Shown: positions 1 to 9,030, numbered from the stretch's first letter. The stretch: 64,000 bases of DNA from Calditrichia bacterium (GCA_028284905.1 JANQQU010000022.1:1-64000), one strand, 5' to 3'. Numbers and translations are program-made. The notes: generated by a model not told the origin, from the letters alone.

Positions 1-669
1 TGAGACGCTTTTTGCCCCTTAGAGTAATGGCAATTCTACCAGACTTAGTAGTGGTAAAAGGGGTCGCATGCTTCCTCGCTATTAATAGAGGATTGAGACT
101 ACACTGTACTTCCCAGTCTGAAGTGGCTTGGAATTGTTGCGTCGCATGCTTCCTCGCTATTAATAGAGGATTGAGACAGACAAGCCTAATATGGAGGTGT
201 TTTTTAATCCTATGTCTCTCATCTGTCGCATGCTTCCTCGCTATTAATAGAGGATTGAGACATATGGCCCACCTGGTTTCCCTCGTCGACAAAAATTGCA
301 GTCGCATGCTTCCTCGCTATTAATAGAGGATTGAGACACCTGGAAACAGGTGGAATACCTTCCAACATTTAGTAATAAAGTCGAATGCTTCCTCGCTATT
401 AATAGAGGATTGAGACTATTTTTATTTATTTGACAAAACCAATAAGAGTAAGCAAATTACGTCGCATGCTTCCTCGCTATTAATAGAGGATTGAGACAGT
501 AATGGAATAGTTATTGCCATGATCACCGTGGGCTGCAATCATGGTCGAATGCTTCCTCGCTATTAATAGAGGATTGAGACATATAAGGAATAGTCCTGCT
601 ATTGTTAATACTACTGCTATTAAAGCATAGATGTCGGATGCTTCCTCGCTACTAATAGAGGATTGATCC
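1..669 (+). CRISPR. CRISPR array, distal (trailer) end, 37-nt repeats
   Basis: Eight repeats of 37 nt start at 63, 141, 225, 301, 380, 461, 544 and 633, and positions 1-6 are the last bases of another. Each begins gtcg(c/a)atgct and ends attgagac. Inside is the palindrome ctattaatag flanked by tcct/agga. Spacers are 56, 41, 47, 39, 42, 44, 46 and 52 nt, an unusually wide range. The last repeat (633-669) differs at its 5' part, in the palindrome and at its 3' end (ttgatcc). Such decay marks the leader-distal end, so the leader and new spacers should lie to the left. The 3' octamer attgagac resembles the 8-nt crRNA 5' handle left by Cas6 in type I/III systems, which fits transcription on the plus strand. 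No cas gene is in the window, so subtype cannot be assigned. Confidence 0.97.
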
Positions 670-812
670 CGATAAATCGCCCATCCAGGGCTATTCGGGA
701 CTACCCGCCTCCGGCGTGCAGGACAAAGATTTTAGGTCGGCTAAGGGTTACGAATTCGAATTTTTACAGTCTCATAATTAATCAAAATCATTCATTCAAT
801 GCACTAAATCTA

Positions 813-1472
813 ATGTCGACATTCTCTCAACAAATCGAGCAGTTGCGCCAAATGGATCGCAAGTTGTCTGTTGCTGGTGCAAAAGATCATCGCTATGAAT
901 TCCATATAATTTCACCTGTTGAACTCAAAGTGTTTGAAGAATGGCGTGGCTGCCGCCTTCCCGAAGACTACCGTGAGTTCATCACGGAGATTGGTGTTGG
1001 TGCGGGTCCAAGTTATGGTCTTTTATCATTTGGGAAGATCCGTGGTATGCTTGCGGATATCTACGATGATTACAATGAGAGATATGGGCTGACGGCCCGG
1101 CCGGGGGACCCGTTTGGGCTGGATAAAGAGATTGAATTACTACGCAACAATAATTCTGAATCGAACGAGGCAATGAGAGCCCCGCGGTCTCCGGGCGGAT
1201 TTATACCCATTTGTGATCTGGGATGTGAGTTTGCAACTGTGTTAGTAACAAGTGGTAAATTCGCCGGTTTGGTATTTAACACATCCGATTTCATTGACAC
1301 AAACGCCGGATGGTGGCCGGCAGGACGTCCGGGCGGTATTGTTGAGTATCCATATTTTCCGCGATCTTTACCCGGATATCCGGAATGGCCGACATTCTCG
1401 GATTGGATCGCAGGCTGGCTGGAGCAATGCTTTGATGATTTGAGGAGAAAATTCCCTTATCCGGGTAAGTAG
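813..1472 (+). CDS. SMI1/KNR4 (SUKH) family protein
   Basis: A 219-residue soluble protein. The centre has the SUKH pattern: 'FEEWRGCRLPEDYREFITEIGVG' region with the typical LPxDYxxFI, then a Gly/Pro-rich 'GAGPSYGLLSF' segment and a later 'GFIPICDLGCEF' strand (the usual 'ipi.d.G.g' of the fold), ending in 'FSDWIAGWLEQC'. I chose the ATG at 813 because the longer frame runs back into the last CRISPR repeat and is not protein-like there. No clear ribosome site is visible. SUKH proteins often serve as immunity proteins against contact-dependent or polymorphic toxins, but many have no known partner and no toxin gene is next to this one. Function here is therefore unassigned. It sits alone between a CRISPR array and a tRNA region, a typical accessory setting. 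Confidence 0.8.
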   Translation: MSTFSQQIEQLRQMDRKLSVAGAKDHRYEFHIISPVELKVFEEWRGCRLPEDYREFITEIGVGAGPSYGLLSFGKIRGMLADIYDDYNERYGLTARPGDPFGLDKEIELLRNNNSESNEAMRAPRSPGGFIPICDLGCEFATVLVTSGKFAGLVFNTSDFIDTNAGWWPAGRPGGIVEYPYFPRSLPGYPEWPTFSDWIAGWLEQCFDDLRRKFPYPGK

Positions 1473-1965
1473 GTTATGAAATGCACAGTTTTTGACCGTA
1501 AAAAATGGGGAGAAATAATTGTTTTTAATGGAAAAATATAATAGTCATTGATCACTGCCGAGATGTGACAGTCGGGGTAAAGTTTGGGAACCGGTATACC
1601 GGAATTATGCCTATGCCAGATCTGATTTGGTAAAATACCCGCGCTGTAGTGGGGATAAGGAAATTCCATGCAAAACTTGTAGTGGGAGCGGGGTGTCTCC
1701 CTGGCAGTGAAATTTAGATTGAAGCATGACGGTACAGTATTGCTAATTCCCTCCTACATTTACCCTTGCACCAAATCCACAAGAACTAAGTTCATCAGCC
1801 TCGGCTGACCACTCCAATCCTTCTCTTATAAACAAATAAAACCTATTTTTTGATGATATACATATAATAATCTATTACAAGGTTTGAAAATCTGTGCTTT
1901 GCCTATCCATGCAATAGTAGTTTTACATCTTGTCATACCCCTTTAGAATCAATCCAAGGAAAAGT
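1473..1965. other. intergenic stretch, no gene recognised
   Basis: About 490 bases between the SUKH gene and the tRNA-Leu region. The reading frames are short and not protein-like. I see no RNA gene, CRISPR remnant or insertion-sequence end. The left side carries GC-rich words (about 1570-1700) and the right side is AT-rich. Confidence 0.6.
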
Positions 1966-1984
1966 ACGGTACCGATATGGTACC
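1966..1984. repeat. 19-bp repeat beside tRNA-Leu fragment, copy 1
   Basis: acggtaccgatatggtacc. It differs by one base from copy 2 at 2222. It contains ggtacc-gatat-ggtacc, i.e. inverted arms around a 5-bp centre. Each copy lies just beyond the terminator that follows a tRNA-Leu sequence, so the unit [repeat, terminator, tRNA-Leu] occurs twice, about 256 bp apart. Confidence 0.75.
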
Positions 1985-2000
1985 ACTAACCCATTCTCAG

Positions 2001-2039
2001 TAAAAAAGAAGGCTGACAGAAATAAATTCCATCAGCCTT
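2001..2039 (-). terminator. intrinsic terminator after tRNA-Leu fragment
   Basis: On the minus strand, arms aaggctga (2032-2039) and tcagcctt (2009-2016) form an 8-bp stem followed by a T-rich run (complement of aaaaaa at 2002-2007). It follows the tRNA-Leu 3' fragment at 2060. Confidence 0.75.
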
Positions 2040-2059
2040 AAATTGTTGATTCTATTGAG

Positions 2060-2115
2060 TACCCGGGGCCGGACTCGAACCGGCACGGTGATAATCACCG
2101 AGGGATTTTAAGTCC
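2060..2115 (-). pseudogene. 3' fragment of tRNA-Leu (TAA anticodon)
   Basis: Read on the minus strand, the sequence starts inside the anticodon arm (ggacttaaaatccc, anticodon TAA in loop cttaaaa). It continues with a long class-II variable arm (tcggtgattatcaccg), a full T arm (gccggttcgagtccggc) and the 3' acceptor strand cccgggta. The 5' half is absent: the bases to the right have no D arm (no aattggcaga) and the 5' anticodon stem strand breaks after ggac. A 3' tRNA half cut in the anticodon arm is what a tyrosine-recombinase integration leaves as an outer attachment site. An intact tRNA-Leu(TAA) would be expected elsewhere in the genome. A group I intron can be excluded, since both sides of the anticodon are contiguous. 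Confidence 0.8.
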
Positions 2116-2221
2116 TAAAAAAATCTGAACGTCCGACATCGTTCGTTGATAATTGAAAAATCTCTGATCAAATGATCAAAAAGCTTTTTGATGGGAGCAT
2201 CTATCTACGAATTCACAAATC

Positions 2222-2240
2222 ACGGTACCGATATAGTACC
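2222..2240. repeat. 19-bp repeat beside tRNA-Leu, copy 2
   Basis: acggtaccgatatagtacc, 18 of 19 bases identical to the copy at 1966. It lies immediately beyond the terminator of the intact tRNA-Leu(CAA). Confidence 0.75.
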
Positions 2241-2244
2241 TCCT

Positions 2245-2285
2245 ACAAAAAATAAGGCTGATTGAAGAAATTCTCAATCAGCCTT
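2245..2285 (-). terminator. intrinsic terminator of tRNA-Leu(CAA)
   Basis: On the minus strand the arms aaggctgatt (2276-2285) and aatcagcctt (2254-2263) form a perfect 10-bp stem, followed by a T-rich run (complement of aaaaaat at 2246-2252). It is located 20 bp after the tRNA 3' end. Confidence 0.85.
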
Positions 2286-2304
2286 AAGTCCTTGTTTTTA
2301 CAAG

Positions 2305-2390
2305 TACCAGAGGTGGGACTCGAACCCACACTCGGTATCACCCGAACCGGATTTTGAGTCCGGCGTGTCTGCCAATTCCACCACTCTGGC
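2305..2390 (-). tRNA. tRNA-Leu (CAA)
   Basis: An 86-nt class-II tRNA on the minus strand. The acceptor strands gccagag and ctctggt pair (G-U at the end) with discriminator A. The D arm contains aattggcagac. The anticodon stem ccgga/tccgg holds loop ctcaaaa, giving anticodon CAA. The long variable arm is followed by T arm gtgggttcgagtcccac. CCA is not encoded. An intrinsic terminator follows at 2245-2285. Confidence 0.96.
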
Positions 2391-2481
2391 AAATGATGCG
2401 TCAAGCGGGAAGAATATAATGCCGGAAGTTTCGCAAGTCAAGTAGGAGGTAAGAATTGCGAGAATATTTTTCCTGCTCGGT

Positions 2482-4260
2482 TTAGCGCAGCAAAATCATC
2501 TTCCGCGATTGACTAAAACCGCCACTTTCCAGGCGATAGACATAGACGCCGGAAGCAACCGCCTGTCCCCGAAAATCAGTGCCATCCCAGGTGGCGACCG
2601 ATTGACCCTGCACGCGTTCTCCATTCACCAAAGTGCGAATAAACTGACCGCTGCTGTCATACACTTTTAAGGTTACCGAGCTGTTTAGCGGCACAAAATA
2701 TTCTATGCGAGTTTCCGGATTGAATGGGTTGGGATAATTTTCAAACAGGAAGAATTCATTCGGTGGCGCAATACTGTCGTAAATGGTGGTCGGCACCGAT
2801 TCGAAGATGAAAAGAAGATCATCGAGCTCATCGATGCAGGTGACATCCAGATCGCCATCGTTGTCGCGATCGTGGAAGATGGAGCAGGAGGCTGCTGCTG
2901 CAGCGTCATAGTCCTGGGGATTGACGAAATTGCCTGTGCCATCATTCTCCCAGAGCCGCCAGCGGCCATCGTCCGAACCAAAACGACCAAAATTGCTGAC
3001 CATCATATCGAGGTCACCGTCGCCATCCAAATCACCGAGATCGACTGCCAGGGGAAAACGAGTACCGGTAAAATAATGATCGACACCAATGAAGTTACCC
3101 TGGCCATCAGTGAAGGCAACTGAGGCGGTCGTATCAGATGAATTTGCGGTAACAACATCTATCCCCCCATTTTTATCGACGTCGCCGATAGCAATCATCC
3201 AGGGAGAACCGCTGATGGTAATCTGATCGGAAAGCTGGAAACTGCCGGCACCATCGCCAAGCAGAATACGCATTTCCTTGCCAGTAAATGCTGCGACAAA
3301 CAGGTCACCAATGCCATCGTTGTTAATATCCGCGGCCATCACCGCCCTTTCGCCATTTCCGCCACCGCTAATCGGCGTGGGACTGGCAAATGTGCCATCG
3401 CCATTATTAAGAAGCAGGTTGAGATTGTTGGAATTGTAGCCAACGGCGACAATGTCCATGTCGCAATCGCTGTCCGCATCAATTACGGTGATGCCCCTGA
3501 CGCCGGTACCACCAGTAGAATAATTAGTAATAGAAGAAAATCCGCCGGTACCATCGCCCATAAAAACGGTCATCATTGAATTCGCATTGCTACCGACAAC
3601 GAAATCGATATGCCCGTCATTGTTAAAATCCGCGCCTTCGTTCGTGCTCGGTATGGAAGCGCCGGGCATGGCATAAACTGTAAAGTTATCATAGCCACCA
3701 CTCCCGTCATTGAGAAATACCCGGACATCATTGGTGATTTCGTTCGGGACGCTGTAGTCGGTATAACCGTCTTCGTTGAGGTCACCGGCGTATGCACCAT
3801 AGGTCTGGATATGGTTCTCTCCAGGGCGACGCACTTCAATCCGATCCACTTCCTGCAGTTGCATACTACCCGGACTGGGTTTGGTCCAGAAGCTCCAGGT
3901 ATATCCGGTCGTCAACGGCGTGCCGCTGGCATCAGTGATGTCTTTTGCCAGGGTAATCGTTACATATTCCCCCGCAGAAAACGCTTTGACCGGCGTAAAC
4001 CTAACACGCTGATTATTGTTTTCAAATGTGAAGTTGCCATCCATAATGCCGGACCAACGACCGAAAATCATCACTGTATTGTTGTTGATGGTTTGTGGAT
4101 CGATCGCTGTGTCAAAATCGACAATTAAATCGCTATTACGTGGCGCATCAACTCTATGCGCGGTTGGAGAAACCGCAGTTACAGCAGTCGCAAAAACCGC
4201 CGGAGAGAAGGCGATGAATAGTATAGCAATGGTAAGAAATATGTAGCGAAAATTTGGCAT
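2482..4260 (-). CDS. secreted FG-GAP/VCBS repeat protein with T9SS sorting domain
   Basis: A 592-residue exported protein. After the signal peptide ('YIFLTIAILFIAFSPAVFA') comes an SbsA-type Ig-like domain ('VSPTAHRVDAPRNSDLIVDF ... YTWSFWTKP', about residues 25-130). About seven FG-GAP/VCBS propeller blades follow, with Ca-binding-type loops such as 'DLNEDGYTD', 'DFNNDGHIDF', 'DINNDGIGDL', 'DLDGDGDLDM'. The last ~80 residues form the type IX sorting domain: 'NYPNPFNPETRIEYFVP', a Gly-rich 'SSGQFIRTLV', 'ASGVYVYRL' and terminal 'RKMILLR'. I chose the ATG at 4260 because gggag lies 8 bases upstream and the signal peptide starts there; an ATG ten codons upstream is possible. It is expected on the cell surface or secreted. 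The ligand is unknown. Confidence 0.9.
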   Translation of the reverse strand: MPNFRYIFLTIAILFIAFSPAVFATAVTAVSPTAHRVDAPRNSDLIVDFDTAIDPQTINNNTVMIFGRWSGIMDGNFTFENNNQRVRFTPVKAFSAGEYVTITLAKDITDASGTPLTTGYTWSFWTKPSPGSMQLQEVDRIEVRRPGENHIQTYGAYAGDLNEDGYTDYSVPNEITNDVRVFLNDGSGGYDNFTVYAMPGASIPSTNEGADFNNDGHIDFVVGSNANSMMTVFMGDGTGGFSSITNYSTGGTGVRGITVIDADSDCDMDIVAVGYNSNNLNLLLNNGDGTFASPTPISGGGNGERAVMAADINNDGIGDLFVAAFTGKEMRILLGDGAGSFQLSDQITISGSPWMIAIGDVDKNGGIDVVTANSSDTTASVAFTDGQGNFIGVDHYFTGTRFPLAVDLGDLDGDGDLDMMVSNFGRFGSDDGRWRLWENDGTGNFVNPQDYDAAAAASCSIFHDRDNDGDLDVTCIDELDDLLFIFESVPTTIYDSIAPPNEFFLFENYPNPFNPETRIEYFVPLNSSVTLKVYDSSGQFIRTLVNGERVQGQSVATWDGTDFRGQAVASGVYVYRLESGGFSQSRKMILLR

Positions 4261-4453
4261 AAGAGACTCCCGGTTATTAGGTGGATTCATTCCCCTGATT
4301 TCTACTAATACCGAAATGTGTGGGGCATCCCTAATTTTCAGAAAACGATGCCAGCAAGATTTATTAAAGAATGAGATATGGCATCGTATTTATTATATTG
4401 AGAAGTCTCGCCCGTGTAAATAACATATTTGGGCTATTTTTGAGTCAAATATG

Positions 4454-4542
4454 CAAATGGGCATATGGGCAACGTAACGAACAACGATGTAGGAAAACGA
4501 GCATTTAGTAATTCCGAAATCCGAATTCCGAATTCTAATTAC
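4454..4542. repeat. dispersed intergenic word repeat
   Basis: Begins caaatgggcatatgggca and continues aacgaacaacga, then gtaattccgaaatccgaatt with a closing aattac. The same words in the same order (caaatgggca repeats, gaacgaacaacga, then ccgcattc/ccgaattc words) recur at 9031-9187. Arms gtaatt (4508-4513) and aattac (4537-4542) can pair. It lies just after the stop of the cytochrome peroxidase fusion gene. Confidence 0.6.
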
Positions 4543-6836
4543 CCCGTAATCATCCCTAATAATTTCCAGAAACGCACTGTGAGTTGTTCGCGGAATCCCG
4601 ACCAGTTTTTAGACGGGAGGGTAGGGGGCAGTTTTGTCGCTGTTGGTTCGTCCCAGAAATTATTGCTCCCACTAAGGTCCCAGAGTAGATCGCGACCGTC
4701 ATAACCGGCATCCTTAATAATGCCATCAGGAGCGTTGCCATTATTCGCAAAGTGATTGCCATGAATCCAATTATTCTCCGGGACAGGATCGACGTCGTAG
4801 TTGGTGCCGTCTCCGTAGACCATGTTCAGATGGATAAGGGCGATGCCAAAAGAGTTGTTCTCCTCGATCTGATTGCCAGTGACTTCTACTTCATCGGCGC
4901 CGAGGAGCATGATGCCGCTGCCGGAAGGCACCCGGCTAACAATTGCCGCCGGATCACCGAAGTTCACATGATTATTGGCAATCACTTTATTGTTGCGAAC
5001 GATGCAGTTCCGGGAAATTTTCGAGGGATTATTTGGCAGCAGAAAAACCAGGATTCCGCCGGCATTGTCGGTTACTTCGTTGTCTTTTACAATTGCATTG
5101 AGGGAGTTTTCTATCTCGATACCAGTAACATTCGCAAAAGCTTTACTGTTCTTGACAATGATATCTTTCGATTGCCCGACATAAATGCCCGCGTCGCGAG
5201 CGCCGGTGACGCTACAGGCATCTACGGTAACACCGACACAGCCTACCGGATAAATGCCGTATAATCCGGGATTCTCACAAATCACTTCGCGGAAGGTGAC
5301 ATTGCGAGCGCCATCGAGCATTATTCCATTGGCAGTAAAATTACGCACGACAAAGTTGCGAATTTCAAAATCGCTGCCGGCGCCCACCAGTCCGTCCGGC
5401 AATACATTTTGCCCATCAAGCACTGGAATATTGTCGCCAACTCTTTTGCCAAGCAGGGTAATATTGGACATGTCGACAGTGAGGGTCTCATGGTATTCCC
5501 CGGGCATCACTACGACAGTATCACCCGCTGATGCCAGATCGAGGCCATCCTGAATGCGCTGCCCGGCTTTAACGATTATCTGTCGGCCATTTCTCTCGAT
5601 ATTACGATTAGGGGGCGATAGGGGAGGGGGATTGAAAGCCGCCAGTTCCGGAGACTGATTTGCCAGCGATGGCACCACCGGCAATCCGGATGGCACGGTT
5701 GCGGGAATATCCGGTTTGGCGCTCTCATCCGTCAGGGCATGGAGAAATGCGATCAGGCTGGATTTCTCTTCCGCTGTCAGGGAGAAAGGGCGAATCTTGT
5801 CATCAATATTTTCCAGATTCATGCCCAGCCCATTACCGCCGCCTTTGGCATAAAAATCGATGACTTCTTCCAGCGTTTCAAAAACACCGTTGTGCATGTA
5901 GGGGGCGGTAAGCGCGATATTACGAAGTGTCGGGACTTTAAAGGCACGATTGTAAATCTCCCCAACAATTTCCCCGCGACCCAAATCCGGATCATTAACA
6001 TCGAGATCTGGTACACCAACAATCTTGAAATCCGGGTTGGCAAACGTGGGAAAGTTATGACACTCAAAGCAGCGGGTTTCTAGGGAACGAAAAACATTGA
6101 GACCGGCGCGTTCCCGGGCATCAAGAGCATCAACTTCTCCGGAGGTATAGCGATCGAAGCGGGAGTTTTGCGAGATGATTGTACGCTCAAAGGCTGCAAT
6201 TGCATAAGTTACATTCTCAAAGGTTAATGCTTCTCCATCGGAAGAATGAAACGCTTTTTTGAATAATTCAACATAAGCGGGGATCGCTTTCAGCTCTTCG
6301 AGCAGTTCTGCCGGATCCTGATCCATCTCTTTCTTGTCTTCGATCGGTTTTCCAGCCTGCTCTTCCAGATCTGCTGCCCGGCCATCCCAAAACTGCAGGT
6401 GATTGAAGGCGCTGTTCCAAACAGTCGGAGAGCCACGGCGCAGCACCGCACCGCCCTCACGGTCGCGGCCTAATCCGCTACCGTCTTTCCCCATGGAGAT
6501 GGCGCGATTATCGGAAAATCCAAGATCGGGATGATGGCAATGGGCGCAGGAAATATCGTTTTTGCCGGATAGCAACGGATCAAAGTAAAGCAATTTCCCC
6601 AATTCGATTTTTTCCGGGGTATCCGGATTGTCTGCGCGAATTTTCATTTCCGGAAAAGGTCGTTGCAAGCCATTGCTACTAGCGATCAGGGAAAAGAACT
6701 GATCGGCCCGTTCTTCAAAAATATTGTTTTCGGAATCGCTGGCTGCCAGACCGGGAATCGGTAAATAAGTGAAGGCAAGAAGGCATACGAATAAAATTGC
6801 AATTGCCAGAATTGAAAGTCTAAAGATCTTTTTCAT
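4539..6836 (-). CDS. di-haem cytochrome c peroxidase (MauG-like) fused to parallel beta-helix
   Basis: A 765-residue exported fusion. A signal peptide (1-32) is followed by a bacterial cytochrome c peroxidase/MauG region (about 45-390). This has two haem sites, CAHCH (97-101) and CFECH (256-260), the family words '[14 protein letters not shown]', '[11 protein letters not shown]', 'FWDGRA', '[19 protein letters not shown]' and '[20 protein letters not shown]'. A Pro-rich linker (about 395-420) leads to a right-handed beta-helix (about 425-740), starting with '[23 protein letters not shown]' and continuing with NosD/PbH1-type repeats ('NVTFREVIC', '[15 protein letters not shown]', '[15 protein letters not shown]'). 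Periplasmic or surface location is expected. The peroxidase half would use H2O2 with an electron donor. The beta-helix half may bind or process a polysaccharide. A ggaga ribosome site precedes the ATG. Confidence 0.92.
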   Translation of the reverse strand: MKKIFRLSILAIAILFVCLLAFTYLPIPGLAASDSENNIFEERADQFFSLIASSNGLQRPFPEMKIRADNPDTPEKIELGKLLYFDPLLSGKNDISCAHCHHPDLGFSDNRAISMGKDGSGLGRDREGGAVLRRGSPTVWNSAFNHLQFWDGRAADLEEQAGKPIEDKKEMDQDPAELLEELKAIPAYVELFKKAFHSSDGEALTFENVTYAIAAFERTIISQNSRFDRYTSGEVDALDARERAGLNVFRSLETRCFECHNFPTFANPDFKIVGVPDLDVNDPDLGRGEIVGEIYNRAFKVPTLRNIALTAPYMHNGVFETLEEVIDFYAKGGGNGLGMNLENIDDKIRPFSLTAEEKSSLIAFLHALTDESAKPDIPATVPSGLPVVPSLANQSPELAAFNPPPLSPPNRNIERNGRQIIVKAGQRIQDGLDLASAGDTVVVMPGEYHETLTVDMSNITLLGKRVGDNIPVLDGQNVLPDGLVGAGSDFEIRNFVVRNFTANGIMLDGARNVTFREVICENPGLYGIYPVGCVGVTVDACSVTGARDAGIYVGQSKDIIVKNSKAFANVTGIEIENSLNAIVKDNEVTDNAGGILVFLLPNNPSKISRNCIVRNNKVIANNHVNFGDPAAIVSRVPSGSGIMLLGADEVEVTGNQIEENNSFGIALIHLNMVYGDGTNYDVDPVPENNWIHGNHFANNGNAPDGIIKDAGYDGRDLLWDLSGSNNFWDEPTATKLPPTLPSKNWSGFREQLTVRFWKLLGMITG

Positions 6837-6978
6837 AACGTCTCCCGCATTTTTTTAATGTAACAATCCTGCAGGAATTGGGAAAGGGGGAGCAGAGGAA
6901 AATAGCGGATAAATTTCCGGGATGAATCCGGCAGATGATTCACCCCGGTGGTTTGGCAGGAGATGCCTATGCAAATAT

Positions 6979-8502
6979 TTAGATGTCTTCCATCATCCGG
7001 CTGGAGACGATGTCGATAATGCGGCGCCGGCTGCTGTCGCTGTTAATGTGAGTATTGGCAAAGCGCATGATTGCTTTTAAAGAAGCATCGTCTAGTTTTG
7101 GTGTTTGCAAGAGCGCATTTAAAACGCTTTCCATTTCGCCGGTAGAGCTGATTGTTTCCGTGGCATCGAGGAATAGATCTACCTCGGTAGAATTTTTGAT
7201 GGTTTCCCGATTCGCAACCATACGCATCACCGAGCCTTTTTCGCTGCTGGATGAGATGGATTTAACCGCAGAGAACAGCGGATGGTAAGTGCCTTCTTCC
7301 AAATCGCGGGCAGCAACGAATGCGCGTAATACCGATGCTTTTTCGCTGGAAGATTCAATGCTTGCAGCAGATACTAGCAGTGCGCGTGATGCTTCCGTAG
7401 CTTCAGAACCCTGTGCAGCGACATGGCGTAAGACCCGCCCTTTTTCGCTGTTGGATGAGATGTATGCAGCAGTCTCAGACAGGTGTGCCCAGCCTTCGTC
7501 ATCCAGTTCAGAATTGCTCGCCAAAGTAATCAATGTCGTAGCAAATTCTGATGATGATGAAATTGTTGCCGCGCATTCCAGATAGGCTTTGGCCGCCGCC
7601 GGATGTTTCGATACCAGTGCGGTCATTTGCCGCAGAGCGTAGCCCTTTTCGCTGCTGGAGGAAATGGATTCGGTCAAATCGAATAAATCCGCCAGCGTGC
7701 TTGCCGTGTGGTCCCGATTTTCGGCGAACTGGGATATTGCATAGCGTTTTTCACTGCTGGAAGATATGTTCTCGGCAGCGCGAATCAGTCGGGAAGTCGT
7801 TTCTTCATCTCCCGGAAGCATTTTCGCGAGTTCTGTCAGCGCATAGCGTAATTCACTGCTGCTATGGATTTCTTCACCAGCATCTCTCACGATTTGCTGA
7901 TAGAATTCCTGATCCATTCCTTCCAAATCGGCCAGGCGAAGATAGAAATCTCTTTTGCGGGAGCTGCTGCCCAAACGGGCGACTTCCCGAAAAGCACTTC
8001 TCATTTTGCCATCAGCAAGATAGTTGTTGATGCGTATTGTCGTATTGATGCCGGTTTCGTCGAGCACTTCCGGTAAAGTTTCCCGCAACCAGGCCTGAGC
8101 CGCCTCATCAAAGGGAAAGGTTGAGCTGCGAACACGGTATTTAAAGATTGGCTTCCCATCGTCGCCAGGGATCACTTCCAATTTGCGAGTAGTAAACCAG
8201 CGCCGTTCGGTAAGCAGAAAATAGCCGTCCGGTGAAATACTGACGATTTCCTGTTCATTTTCACTAAACTGGATGTTGCCTTCGAGGGTAACCTTGACAT
8301 GGCGAATCGGAGAAGAAAAGTATTCGTAGCGACCAGTGCCCTGATTCAGTTTTAATATTGGCTTTGGCTTATCATTGCTATGTTCCAGGCTCTCATTAAC
8401 GGTGCTGTCTGTTGTTACCACCGAGCTGTCCTGCCCATTTATACTGCCGGCAAAAAGAATCGCCAGCAGTATAATGATGTATTGATAATATGTCTTTTCC
8501 AT
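6979..8502 (-). CDS. exported protein with tandem 'SSSSEK' helical repeats
   Basis: A 507-residue protein with an N-terminal signal peptide ('YIIILLAILFAGSINGQ'). A beta-rich N-terminal part (about 45-130, 'SPIRHVKVTLEGNIQFSENE') resembles the head found beside such repeats. From about residue 180 to the end it carries about nine units of roughly 33 residues around the core 'ISSSSEKGYALRQM': IHSSSELRYAL, ISSSSEKRYAI, ISSSSEFATTL, ISSNSEKGRVL, IESSSEKASVL, ISSSSEKGSVM, ISSTGEMESVL. The same kind of repeat occurs in the sensor part of some M56/BlaR1-like proteins, but no protease motif is present here. It lies 19 bp after the DUF6249 gene and shares its ECF-type promoter (8936-8965). I infer a periplasmic role in the same envelope regulon. 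A caggag ribosome site supports the start. Confidence 0.8.
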   Translation of the reverse strand: MEKTYYQYIIILLAILFAGSINGQDSSVVTTDSTVNESLEHSNDKPKPILKLNQGTGRYEYFSSPIRHVKVTLEGNIQFSENEQEIVSISPDGYFLLTERRWFTTRKLEVIPGDDGKPIFKYRVRSSTFPFDEAAQAWLRETLPEVLDETGINTTIRINNYLADGKMRSAFREVARLGSSSRKRDFYLRLADLEGMDQEFYQQIVRDAGEEIHSSSELRYALTELAKMLPGDEETTSRLIRAAENISSSSEKRYAISQFAENRDHTASTLADLFDLTESISSSSEKGYALRQMTALVSKHPAAAKAYLECAATISSSSEFATTLITLASNSELDDEGWAHLSETAAYISSNSEKGRVLRHVAAQGSEATEASRALLVSAASIESSSEKASVLRAFVAARDLEEGTYHPLFSAVKSISSSSEKGSVMRMVANRETIKNSTEVDLFLDATETISSTGEMESVLNALLQTPKLDDASLKAIMRFANTHINSDSSRRRIIDIVSSRMMEDI

Positions 8503-8521
8503 GATCGGCTCCTGTTAAGCG

Positions 8522-8866
8522 TTATTCGCCGTCTTTCTGGGATAGTTCTTTCTTCGCCAAATTATAATAAACCAGGAAGCCAACACCGGCAAAAAGGCTC
8601 ATTAATCCCAGTAAACCGCCATCGGAAATTTCCCGCGGGAACAATTCTGCAATAAAAAAAGCGGCGCCGATGCCGATCAGAATCAATCCCCACTTAACAG
8701 AATTCAATCCGTTCAGTGGCTGAGACATGTTGAGGTGTTTTAAACTCTCACCGGTTTCGCCTTTCTCAATTAGAATTCTTTTAATACGATTATCGGAAAG
8801 GGTTTTGATAACCATATAGATGGTCAGAAAAATAATCGGAACAACAATAACTTCTGGATGGTTCAT
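8522..8866 (-). CDS. DUF6249-type membrane protein
   Basis: A 114-residue protein with an N-terminal transmembrane helix ('EVIVVPIIFLTIYMVIKTL'), a short cytoplasmic stretch containing 'DNRIKRILIEKGE', and two further helices ('WGLILIGIGAAFFIAEL' and 'GLLGLMSLFAGVGFLVYYNLA'). This matches the small DUF6249 family, often found beside ECF sigma factors; the family has no known biochemical function. aagaggag lies 8 bases before the ATG. It is the first gene of a minus-strand pair with the SSSSEK repeat protein and diverges from the sigma factor at 9293. Both directions carry the same promoter element, so it is very probably under control of that sigma factor. Confidence 0.8.
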   Translation of the reverse strand: MNHPEVIVVPIIFLTIYMVIKTLSDNRIKRILIEKGETGESLKHLNMSQPLNGLNSVKWGLILIGIGAAFFIAELFPREISDGGLLGLMSLFAGVGFLVYYNLAKKELSQKDGE

Positions 8867-8935
8867 GTCAATCTCCTCTTAAAAGTAGGTGTTAATTTGT
8901 AATGCTGTTAAATTCTTTTTCATCGTTTACATTGC

Positions 8936-8965
8936 AGCAGACAGGGGAAAAATGGGAATGTTGCA
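8936..8965 (-). promoter_or_regulatory. ECF-type promoter for the DUF6249 operon
   Basis: On the minus strand: -35 tgcaacatt (8957-8965), then 17 bases between aac and gtct (8939-8942). The promoter of the sigma gene at 9232-9258 has the identical -35 word, the same spacing and the same gtctg. The AAC...GTC form is typical of RpoE/SigW-class ECF promoters. Confidence 0.75.
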
Positions 8966-9030
8966 AAGGTTGTGAAAATTTTTTAGAAAAGTTGATGAAG
9001 GTAGTAAGATTGAGGGCCTAAGGCGTATGA

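Noticed and set aside
12-323. Open frame with repeated 'VACFLAINRGLR'
   Set aside because: It is the translation of CRISPR repeats and spacers, with no ribosome site.
2060-2304. tRNA-Leu(TAA) interrupted by a group I intron
   Set aside because: Introns in this tRNA split the anticodon loop. Here the loop is contiguous and no 5' tRNA half is found to the right.
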